From contig JANYBI010000036.1 of assembly GCA_025360875.1 (NCBI GenBank), positions 1 to 10,921 on the forward strand: DNA of 10,921 nt. Reading direction: 5' to 3'. Below, in pieces: positions 1-5,995 of this stretch. The notes beneath the pieces were generated by a model, which saw only the letters and a program-made list of their open reading frames with translations, did not search any database and was not told where the DNA came from. Origin of the DNA: Lentisphaerota bacterium. GTDB taxonomy: Bacteria > Verrucomicrobiota > Lentisphaeria > Victivallales > GWF2-50-93. Numbering within the stretch: the first letter of the stretch is position 1; each line of letters opens with the position of its first letter. The position numbers and the translations under genes were made by a program.

Positions 1-3000
1 CCATGCTCAAACCAATGCGCCTCCAGCTCAAACTCGATCCGCGGCAGGTCCGCATAGACATAGGTCCGCTGCACGAACAACGACCTGTTCCAGCGTCGCC
101 ACACCTCGATACAAGAACGGACCGGACCGCGTTCAGTGACACGGACAAGTTCAGCGCTGTCCAGATTGTGTACCGCTGCGATGGGGCCAATGTTCCAGGC
201 GGTCATGCCATGAGGTTTCTCCATATAGACCTTAAGCTGGTTGGCGGCAACGCCGCGCGGTAATACTTCGCACTTGCTACGTTTGTCGAAGAGGCGTGTC
301 AGATGTCCGGTTTTCGGATCGACACAGACCTTGAAGAACGGCGTTTCGACAGAAGTATCCTCAACGCTCATGCCGGAATTGACCGCAGGCCCGTCCTGGT
401 CGGGACGTGCATAGAACAGGCGAGTACCGCAGGCCGGCATGCCGCTGGCCAGGAAACGGACCTTCATACGATGGCCGTTTGGGAACCCTTTGGCGCTGAC
501 GATCTGTGCCGGAACCGGTTTGCCGTCCGCATCATTCAGGATCAGGGTCGGCATGCCGCTGGGACTGCTATCCAAGGTGCGCATAGGCATGTTTTTCATT
601 GCGGCATCCGGCGGACCGCCCATGCCCCAATTGTTTGTCTGCACTGAAGGTGGCATCTGATAAGTGAAGAGTTCGGCTTCCACCCAGTCTGTGCGCGGCA
701 CGGGCTGCGGATTGAACACGACAACAGGTTGTCCGCGGCCAGTAACGGTCGGTACGCGCTCAGCAAGATAACGCAGCACGCCGTATTGTACGGCCGCCGT
801 TTTCTCGAGAACCTCGTCGTAAGCGGCCACTGATCCGCGGTTTGACTCGTGCACTGCCGAACCGCAGAGGATGTCATGGAACTGGTTGAACGCGACTGTT
901 TCCCACGCGTCATCCAGCAGCTGTCGCGGATATGCGTAGCCCATCTTTGAGGCGAACGCCGCCAGCAGTTCAGTTGCGAACAACGCATTTTCACAGCGCC
1001 GATTGCCTTCCTTGATACGTGCTATCGAGGTGTAGCAGCCCTCGAACACGTACTGGAGTTCGCCCTTGACAACACGGTAATCCTTGCGATCCGCTTCCAG
1101 TGATTTGAAGAGCTCCGTGGCCGTGCCGAACTTGATCTTCGGCAGACGCGGAATTGTCTGATAGAACTTGGCCCGCACAATATCGCGCCGGGTCGGACCG
1201 CCCCCGTGATCGCCAACACCGTAGACCCATAGCAGTTTGCCGTGCTTCGGATCGTACTGTCCGGGCAGATCCCTCAGGCGTGGCGTGACTTCACCGTTGT
1301 AGGTAGGAGTAACATAATTGGTAACGCGGCTGCCGTCCACGCCTTCCCATAGGAACGGGCCGAACTGCGGCATGCAGCGGTGCCCGTAGAAGGCCGAGAT
1401 TCCGGCAAGTTTCAGCAGCTGTGGCAGCTGTGCGATGTGGCCGAAATTGTCGGGCAACCAGCCGACGCGAGCCTGCTTGTTGAAGCGTGAGAGGAAATAG
1501 CGCTGACCGAGCAGGAAAGTGCGCGCCAGCGCCTCGCCGCCGGAAAGATTGGTATCGCCTTCATCCACCATGCCGCCGAGCAGTTCCCAGCGGCCCTCCT
1601 TCACGCGTTGCCGGACACGCTCGAACAGTTCCGGATCAAGTTCCTCCATGAATTTGTAGGTGGACGACTGGCTCTGGGAGAAAGTGAAATCTGGGAATTC
1701 GTCCATGAACGACAGGACCTGCCGGAACGTGTCGTGCGTGACCTGGCATGTCTCGGACATGTTCCACAGCCAGTTCATGTCGATGTGCGCATGGCCCACG
1801 AGTGTGATCTGCTGTTTGGAACAGTCCGGAAGCGTGGACACCAGAGCGTCGAGCAAGCCATGCAGAGCCTTGACAGCTGCCGGAAAATCCGACTTGGCCA
1901 CGGCACGAAGTCCAGCCAGCACGGCCTTTGCCGCAGGAGCTGTTTCGGCGCGCAGGTCGTCAAGGACAAATCTGATGCGGTTCAGCAATTGCTGCAGTTC
2001 GGAACCGCCGAAGAACAATCGCACCGCGGGATCGACAATCTCCGGGGCGACCGCGAGAGCAAGATCAATACTGCCAGTCCGTGTGGCGCCTGCCGCATAA
2101 TCCCTGGCGGAACATAGGGGCTTGGCAGCCACGGTCTGACCGGCTACCGACACTTCACGCTGTGATCGCACTTCCAGACGGGCGGGCTGTCCGCGCATCA
2201 GTTCCGGCACAGCAAAACGTCCGCCAACCGCCGACAGCGGGAATCCGCCCATGACCTCCAACAGCATGCGCAGCCATGCCTCCGATGGGAGAACAGCGGC
2301 GCAGCGGCCTACGCTGCTCCCGGCTTCGACACTCACTCCCGCTCCATCAGCTACAGCGGAAAATAGCGCTGCAACCGGCACCTGCAATTGGTGCTGCTGA
2401 CAGGCGAATGGCGCCAGGATCCCGGCTAATGTATCAGTTGCCAAAGTTACACCGGGCTTGGCCAGCACACACAGTTTCAAATCCTTAGCGGGTTTGGCCG
2501 TGTCATTGACCACCAGCAGATCCTGTGTCAGCAGTAGTTCGCCATTGCGCACGCAAAGGGGGAACTGGCTGACAGTCGGAATCACGCTAAGTGGCGGTCC
2601 GTCATTGTCACTCTTGCCACCCTGTCGCGCGGCTGCCCTGTCCAAAGTGAAACTGATCTTTCCAGTCCGCTGGCCGCGTCGGATTCGGAACACAAAACCC
2701 CAGTCGCCTCCTCCCTGGGAAATTTTGACCAGCAGCGCGTTCCAGCCTCTGCGCAGAGTTACCGGGACCACGTCATTGTCGAGTACCACGCCGCGCCAGG
2801 TGTCGTTGCGGTGCACCTGAGCACCGTTCAACCAGATGGCAATACCGTCGTCACTGCCGGCCAGCAGTTCCACCTTCTCTGCTTGCGGTACATGCACATA
2901 AGTAAAAGCATATGCATAACATTGTTCCGTCTGCTTGAAACCGAGCTTGGGATCCAGGAAATTGACCGGATTGTCGTTCACGATCTGCCAGGTGCGTCCG

Positions 3001-3194
3001 GCGGTCTGCATGCCTGCAATAGGTTGCAGGCGGGCTTCGTTGGGTACGCCGTCCGCGAGACTCGGCAGTGCGCCGGCGGACGGATACGCTCCGACCACCA
3101 GCCAGCGCGGGACATAGAGGGTTTCAGGCTGTTTGCATTCTCTGGCACCAATCCGCTTCGACATTGATTTACCTGTGATCTTTCCTTTGCTCAT
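1..3194 (-). CDS. Glycoside hydrolase family 38 (alpha-mannosidase type), large, C-terminus beyond the window
   Basis: The reverse strand is open without a stop from an ATG at 3194 to the window edge, 1064 complete codons, so the C-terminus is missing. A GGAG (3204-3207 on the plus strand) lies 9 bases upstream and supports this start; a second in-frame ATG is codon 11. Family 38 enzymes hydrolyse alpha-mannosides with retention, using one zinc ion. The expected signatures are present in order: HAHIDMNWLW with zinc ligands H470 and D472; WLPDNFGH with D582 as nucleophile and zinc ligand; and NQFHDIL with zinc ligand H773. A beta-sandwich-like module at about residues 70-165 carries SDDG (114-117) followed by IWLNG and resembles PA14-like sugar-associated modules. 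The catalytic core starts only near residue 465, later than in the GH38 proteins I know. No signal peptide is visible, so a cytoplasmic location is likely. The gene appears more GC-rich than the genes at the right end. Exact linkage specificity cannot be read from sequence. Confidence 0.93.
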   Translation of the reverse strand, partial: MSKGKITGKSMSKRIGARECKQPETLYVPRWLVVGAYPSAGALPSLADGVPNEARLQPIAGMQTAGRTWQIVNDNPVNFLDPKLGFKQTEQCYAYAFTYVHVPQAEKVELLAGSDDGIAIWLNGAQVHRNDTWRGVVLDNDVVPVTLRRGWNALLVKISQGGGDWGFVFRIRRGQRTGKISFTLDRAAARQGGKSDNDGPPLSVIPTVSQFPLCVRNGELLLTQDLLVVNDTAKPAKDLKLCVLAKPGVTLATDTLAGILAPFACQQHQLQVPVAALFSAVADGAGVSVEAGSSVGRCAAVLPSEAWLRMLLEVMGGFPLSAVGGRFAVPELMRGQPARLEVRSQREVSVAGQTVAAKPLCSARDYAAGATRTGSIDLALAVAPEIVDPAVRLFFGGSELQQLLNRIRFVLDDLRAETAPAAKAVLAGLRAVAKSDFPAAVKALHGLLDALVSTLPDCSKQQITLVGHAHIDMNWLWNMSETCQVTHDTFRQVLSFMDEFPDFTFSQSQSSTYKFMEELDPELFERVRQRVKEGRWELLGGMVDEGDTNLSGGEALARTFLLGQRYFLSRFNKQARVGWLPDNFGHIAQLPQLLKLAGISAFYGHRCMPQFGPFLWEGVDGSRVTNYVTPTYNGEVTPRLRDLPGQYDPKHGKLLWVYGVGDHGGGPTRRDIVRAKFYQTIPRLPKIKFGTATELFKSLEADRKDYRVVKGELQYVFEGCYTSIARIKEGNRRCENALFATELLAAFASKMGYAYPRQLLDDAWETVAFNQFHDILCGSAVHESNRGSVAAYDEVLEKTAAVQYGVLRYLAERVPTVTGRGQPVVVFNPQPVPRTDWVEAELFTYQMPPSVQTNNWGMGGPPDAAMKNMPMRTLDSSPSGMPTLILNDADGKPVPAQIVSAKGFPNGHRMKVRFLASGMPACGTRLFYARPDQDGPAVNSGMSVEDTSVETPFFKVCVDPKTGHLTRLFDKRSKCEVLPRGVAANQLKVYMEKPHGMTAWNIGPIAAVHNLDSAELVRVTERGPVRSCIEVWRRWNRSLFVQRTYVYADLPRIEFELEAHWFEH

Positions 3195-3305
3195 AGTCGT
3201 AAACTCCGATTGATTATGCTGACGGGATTTTTGAAATTTTCCAAAGCTAGTCGGGTTGTGCGGGAAATCAAGGGAGCCCACAAGACAAATATTTCTTTTA
3301 TTTAA
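3195..3305. other. Leader and upstream region of the GH38 gene
   Basis: This is the non-coding stretch between the minus-strand GH38 start and the inverted-repeat element. It must hold the GH38 promoter unless that promoter lies in or beyond the element. The only clear signal is the ribosome binding site GGAG (3204-3207, minus strand). I see no convincing -35/-10 pair. Confidence 0.5.
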
Positions 3306-3335
3306 GGGTACCTCTAAAAATTGACAAATGGCGCG
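3306..3335 (+). repeat. Left terminal inverted repeat of the MITE-like element
   Basis: This 30-bp arm pairs with 3555-3584. The four mismatches are at arm positions 6, 18, 23 and 24. It contains TTGACA (3321-3326), a perfect -35 hexamer, but no good -10 follows at 16-18 bp. Confidence 0.8.
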
Positions 3336-3554
3336 CAAAAGTAAATTATGGAGAGATGGCGAGGAAAAATCCCGAGAGCATACCCAAGGCGGTATGCGCG
3401 AGTGGATGTTGACAAAGCCAGAATCCATAAGTATCTTTTGCCATTTGGGTTGCGGTTCTTTTTAGCTCAAAGAAGAATCTTCCTTCTTCGGCGTATCACC
3501 CTGGATACGCCTCCAGTCAGAAATTCTCTTTGAGCTTTCAAAAATCTCCCGCAA

Positions 3555-3584
3555 CGCGCCGATTGTGAATTTTTAGAGATACCC
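3555..3584 (-). repeat. Right terminal inverted repeat of the MITE-like element
   Basis: This arm mirrors 3306-3335. In the position of the left arm's TTGACA it reads TTCACA, so the -35-like hexamer occurs in only one arm. Confidence 0.8.
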
Positions 3585-3599
3585 TCAATTCAGAATTGA
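3585..3599. promoter_or_regulatory. Palindrome upstream of the hydC promoter, possible operator
   Basis: TCAATTC-A-GAATTGA is a perfect 7-bp inverted repeat around one central base. It directly abuts the MITE-like element and ends 11 bp before the -35 hexamer of the hydC promoter, a plausible place for a regulator to bind. Its core AATTCAGAATT recurs at 7862-7872, just upstream of the TPR-like gene. It does not match the Rex consensus. Being AT-rich and short, it could be chance. Confidence 0.3.
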
Positions 3600-3610
3600 A
3601 AAATTTACTA

Positions 3611-3639
3611 TTGACTTATACATTGCGGGACTCTACAAA
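3611..3639 (+). promoter_or_regulatory. Probable sigma70-type promoter of hydCBA
   Basis: TTGACT (3611-3616) and TACAAA (3634-3639) are separated by exactly 17 bp. Transcription would begin near 3646, leaving a very short leader with the GGAG ribosome binding site just before the ATG at 3662. This also argues against the in-frame upstream start at 3596, which would lie upstream of the promoter. The assignment rests on hexamer match and spacing only. Confidence 0.55.
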
Positions 3640-3648
3640 CTATATTAT

Positions 3649-3652
3649 GGAG
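3649..3652 (+). promoter_or_regulatory. Ribosome binding site that fixes the hydC start
   Basis: GGAG ends 9 bases before the ATG at 3662. The alternative ATGs at 3596 and 3647 have no comparable site upstream, and the one at 3647 overlaps this GGAG. Confidence 0.6.
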
Positions 3653-3661
3653 AATTCGCCT

Positions 3662-4126
3662 ATGACGGTCTCTGAAATTGTTGAAAGCCGTGGCAACTGC
3701 AGGGAGAACCTCCTGCAGATCCTGCACGATATCCAGGATTCGTCCGGAGACAACTCGATCCACACTGAGGCGATCGATGAGCTTTCCAGGATAATGGGAA
3801 TCACCGTAGCCGACATCACCGGGACGCTCTCCTTCTATACGATGTTCAGCATGAAGCCAAGGGGACGCCACATAATACGCCTATGCGACAGCCCCCCCTG
3901 CTACATCATGGGATCCGAAAACATACTTGACGCCCTCCAGAAGAAACTCGGGATAAAAATCGACGGGACGACACCTGACAAGGCGTTCACCCTCGAGACT
4001 TCAAGCTGCCTCGGAACCTGCGGCGTCGCACCGGCAATGATGATCGGTGACGAAGTCTACGGAAACCTGACCGCTGACAAAGTCTCCAAAATAATCGATT
4101 CCATAAGAAAATCGGAGGGCAGATAA
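3662..4126 (+). CDS. hydC: NAD(H)-dependent [FeFe]-hydrogenase, NuoE-like [2Fe-2S] subunit HydC
   Basis: The 154-residue product is a NuoE/HydC-type thioredoxin-fold protein that carries one [2Fe-2S] cluster and works with HydB and HydA in a soluble hydrogenase. The four ligands have the family spacing: C75 and C80 in LCDSPPC, then C116 and C120 in CLGTCGVAP. The N-terminal helical part contains the typical GITVADITGTLSFYTMF segment, as in NuoE. Length is normal. The start at 3662 is chosen for its GGAG at 9-bp spacing and because the probable promoter lies just upstream; an in-frame ATG at 3596 would add 22 unrelated residues. It is the first gene of the hydCBA unit; its stop is followed after one base by the hydB ATG, so the two are almost certainly co-transcribed. 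It is intact, with all cluster ligands, unlike the related N-terminal domain of HydB. Confidence 0.93.
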   Translation: MTVSEIVESRGNCRENLLQILHDIQDSSGDNSIHTEAIDELSRIMGITVADITGTLSFYTMFSMKPRGRHIIRLCDSPPCYIMGSENILDALQKKLGIKIDGTTPDKAFTLETSSCLGTCGVAPAMMIGDEVYGNLTADKVSKIIDSIRKSEGR

Positions 4127-4127
4127 G

Positions 4128-5771
4128 ATGTCAAAACCAAGAACATATGTGCTCGTTCCGATAGACACGAATACTGTCACCGCCGGTGCCCGCGAGGTTA
4201 AGAATGCGATTTCGGCAGAGATCGGCAAACGCGGACTCAGCGAGGAAATATCGGTCGTGGAGACTGCAGCATTCGGTCCGACAAATGCCGGAGTGCTTGT
4301 GGCGGTCCAGCCTGACAATGTGGTCTATGCAAACATAACAGTTGCGAATGTCGCAGAAATCGTGGAGGAACATTTTGTAAAGGGGCGCCAGTGCAAGAAA
4401 TTCCTTCTCGCCGGAGAGAAGCCTGCAATACCCAAGGCTTCAGAGACCGACGCCAGACATCTCCAGGGTCTTGGCAGGATAGTTCTTGACAACTGCGGCG
4501 TAATTGATCCTGAAAACATCAAGGAGTACATCGCCAGGGACGGCTATTTCGCCCTCGGCAAGGCGGTTACTGAAATGCAGCCGGAGGATGTCATAAAACT
4601 TGTCAAGGATTCCGGACTGAGAGGACGTGGCGGCGCCGGATTCAATACCGGGCTCAAATGGAGTTTCTGCGCTCCTGTGAAATCGAAGGAGAAATATGTC
4701 ATCTGCAACGCCGACGAAGGCGAGCCCGGAACGTTCAAGGACCGTCTCATCATGGAAGGGGATCCGCACAAGGTCATAGAAGGCATGGCGATATGCGCCT
4801 ATGCGATTGGCGGAACCATGGGTTTCATCTATATCCGTGGCGAATACAAGCTTTCAATCCAGCGCCTCCAGAAAGCGATAAGCGACGCCAGGGAATACGG
4901 ATTCCTGGGCAGGAAGATCTTTGGAAGCAAGTTCAGTTTTGACATCGAGATAAAGATCGGCGCAGGCGCATATGTCTGCGGCGAGGAGACTGCACTTATC
5001 GAATCCATGGAAGGCAAGCGCGGGCTTCCGCGTCTCAAGCCTCCGTTCCCGGCAGTGTGCGGATTCCGCGGCAAACCGACAAACGTGAACAATGTCGAGA
5101 CACTTGCGAATGTCGCGCCGATACTGAGGAACGGCGCCGAATGGTTCAAGAAGTTCGGCACCGCAGGCACTCCGGGAACAAAGGTCTATACCGTTCTCGG
5201 ACATATCAACCGGCCCGGGCTGATTGAAGTGCCGACCGGCGTGACGCTCCGCGAAATAATCTACAGTTACGGTGGCGGCATGAAGAGCGGAAAATTCCAT
5301 TTCGCCCAGCTTGGCGGAACGGCCGGCGACATAATTGGCGAGGAGATGCTTGACGTGCCGCTTGACTATGATTCCATGCAGAAGGTCGGACATGTCCTCG
5401 GCTCAGGCGCAATCCTGGTAGTCAATGATTCCATAGGCATAAATGATTTCCTGGACTCCTGCATGAAGTTCTTCGTCCACGAATCCTGCGGAAACTGCAA
5501 CCCGTGCAGGAACGGCCTTAAGATCATGAAGGACATCTCGGCAAGGCTCAAGGAAAAGAAAGCTTATGCTGACGACATCGACGGCATGGAAGAAATCTCC
5601 ATGATATTGAAGTCAGCCGCATTCTGTCCGCTTGGACAGTCGCCGGCGAGCCCGATAATGTCATCGCTCCGCTATTTCAAGGATGAGATTAAAAAGGGGC
5701 TGGATCCCAAGGATTCGAAACCGAAGACCAGGCATACCCAGAGAGAGCTTATAACATTGACACCGGTGTAA
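4128..5771 (+). CDS. hydB: NAD(H)-dependent [FeFe]-hydrogenase, NuoF-like flavoprotein subunit HydB
   Basis: This 547-residue subunit should bind FMN and NAD(H) and pass electrons to HydA. NuoF signatures are clear: GRGGAGF at 166-172 (FNTG follows where FPTG is common), CNADEGEPGTFKDR from C193, GAGAYVCGEETALIES, and [4Fe-4S] ligands C454, C457, C460 (ESCGNCNPC) and C500 (AAFCPLG). The first 95 residues align by eye with the thioredoxin-like [2Fe-2S] domain of HydB proteins, but the cysteine positions are P11, T16, A48 and T52, so that cluster cannot form as usual. The protein ends soon after the NuoF core, without the C-terminal 2[4Fe-4S] ferredoxin domain of electron-bifurcating HydB proteins; no cysteine-rich remnant follows in the downstream gap. 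A GGAGG (4114-4118) lies 9 bases before the start. The subunit assignment is firm; bifurcating ability is doubtful from these losses. Confidence 0.94.
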   Translation: MSKPRTYVLVPIDTNTVTAGAREVKNAISAEIGKRGLSEEISVVETAAFGPTNAGVLVAVQPDNVVYANITVANVAEIVEEHFVKGRQCKKFLLAGEKPAIPKASETDARHLQGLGRIVLDNCGVIDPENIKEYIARDGYFALGKAVTEMQPEDVIKLVKDSGLRGRGGAGFNTGLKWSFCAPVKSKEKYVICNADEGEPGTFKDRLIMEGDPHKVIEGMAICAYAIGGTMGFIYIRGEYKLSIQRLQKAISDAREYGFLGRKIFGSKFSFDIEIKIGAGAYVCGEETALIESMEGKRGLPRLKPPFPAVCGFRGKPTNVNNVETLANVAPILRNGAEWFKKFGTAGTPGTKVYTVLGHINRPGLIEVPTGVTLREIIYSYGGGMKSGKFHFAQLGGTAGDIIGEEMLDVPLDYDSMQKVGHVLGSGAILVVNDSIGINDFLDSCMKFFVHESCGNCNPCRNGLKIMKDISARLKEKKAYADDIDGMEEISMILKSAAFCPLGQSPASPIMSSLRYFKDEIKKGLDPKDSKPKTRHTQRELITLTPV

Positions 5772-5777
5772 GAATAT

Positions 5778-5844
5778 GTTTGTAGTAGGCGAATTTATAC
5801 GCCGTTCTTAAAATTGACGCGCAATAAATTGCGCTACTACGAAC
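5778..5844. repeat. Cloverleaf-like inverted repeat between hydB and hydA
   Basis: Outer arms GTTTGTAGTAG (5778-5788) and CTACTACGAAC (5834-5844) pair over 11 bp with one G-T wobble. Inside are two smaller hairpins: 5788-5803, with a GGCG/CGCC stem, and 5819-5834, where GCGCAAT pairs perfectly with ATTGCGC. A 15-base spacer separates the hairpins. The form suggests a REP-like or MITE-like dispersed repeat, folding as a cloverleaf in RNA or single-stranded DNA. It starts 6 bases after the hydB stop and could affect read-through or mRNA stability between hydB and hydA. No run of T follows, so it is not a classical terminator. Confidence 0.7.
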
Positions 5845-5939
5845 AGAAATAATAAATAAAAATTATGAAGGAGACTGGAACAGCAGTTTGATGATAATGG
5901 AAAGTAATTCATCCTATTCGGATTAGTTCTTTACCCAAT
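5845..5939. other. Non-coding remainder of the hydB-hydA gap
   Basis: I see no gene, promoter or terminator here. The only coding-like trace is an eight-codon frame opening at an ATG near 5864. It has no supporting context. Confidence 0.4.
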
Positions 5940-5971
5940 CATCCACTCATCCAGCCATCCATTCATCCATT
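5940..5971 (+). repeat. Four tandem copies of an 8-bp unit (CATCCANN) before hydA
   Basis: Four consecutive units read CATCCACT, CATCCAGC, CATCCATT and CATCCATT. The first six bases are invariant and the last two vary. The array ends 10 bases before the hydA ribosome binding site (AAGGAG, 5982-5987). Short tandem units can change copy number by slippage, which here would alter the length of the hydA leader. Confidence 0.8.
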
Positions 5972-5995
5972 AACAATATAAAAGGAGTTTAAAAA

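Larger units (their letters stand above)
3306..3584. mobile_element. 279-bp MITE-like element with 30-bp terminal inverted repeats
   Basis: The first 30 bases (3306-3335) match the reverse complement of the last 30 (3555-3584) at 26 of 30 positions; both ends read GGGTA(C/T)CTCTAAAAATT inwards. The interior has no convincing gene but several stem-loops: GCATACC/GGTATGC at 3378-3397; AGCTCAAAGA paired with TCTTTGAGCT (3464-3473 with 3527-3536), extended by GAAT/ATTC across one bulge; and GGCGTATC/GATACGCC at 3490-3511. The flanks are TTAA (3302-3305) and TCAA (3585-3588), a possible 4-bp target duplication with one change. Size, ends and lack of a transposase fit a non-autonomous miniature element mobilised by a transposase elsewhere in the genome. 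An IS5-like parent is only a guess. It lies between the GH38 gene and the hydrogenase promoter, so it may affect either. Confidence 0.75.

Noticed and set aside
303..3167. Several plus-strand open frames (e.g. 303-647, 1608-2117, 2458-2820, 2811-3167) that could be taken as genes.
   Set aside because: All lie antisense to the continuous GH38 frame, have no recognisable products and no ribosome binding sites worth noting; they result from the GC-rich codon use of the real gene.
3348..3533. A 61-codon plus-strand frame inside the MITE-like element.
   Set aside because: It spans the internal hairpins, has no ribosome binding site and encodes a basic, unrecognisable peptide.
3585..3599. A Rex (NADH/NAD-sensing) operator upstream of hydC.
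   Set aside because: The palindrome lacks the TTGTGAA...TTCACAA pattern; a redox regulator is plausible biologically but not shown here.
3596..3661. A longer HydC start at 3596 adding 22 residues.
   Set aside because: The added residues have no NuoE similarity, no ribosome binding site precedes them, and the probable promoter lies within this stretch.
5804..5850. A rho-independent terminator between hydB and hydA.
   Set aside because: The perfect 7-bp stem is there, but no T-run follows; the sequence after the cloverleaf is A-rich on the plus strand.
5940..5971. The tandem units considered as a CRISPR-like array.
   Set aside because: Units are 8 bp and directly adjacent, with no spacers and no cas genes nearby.
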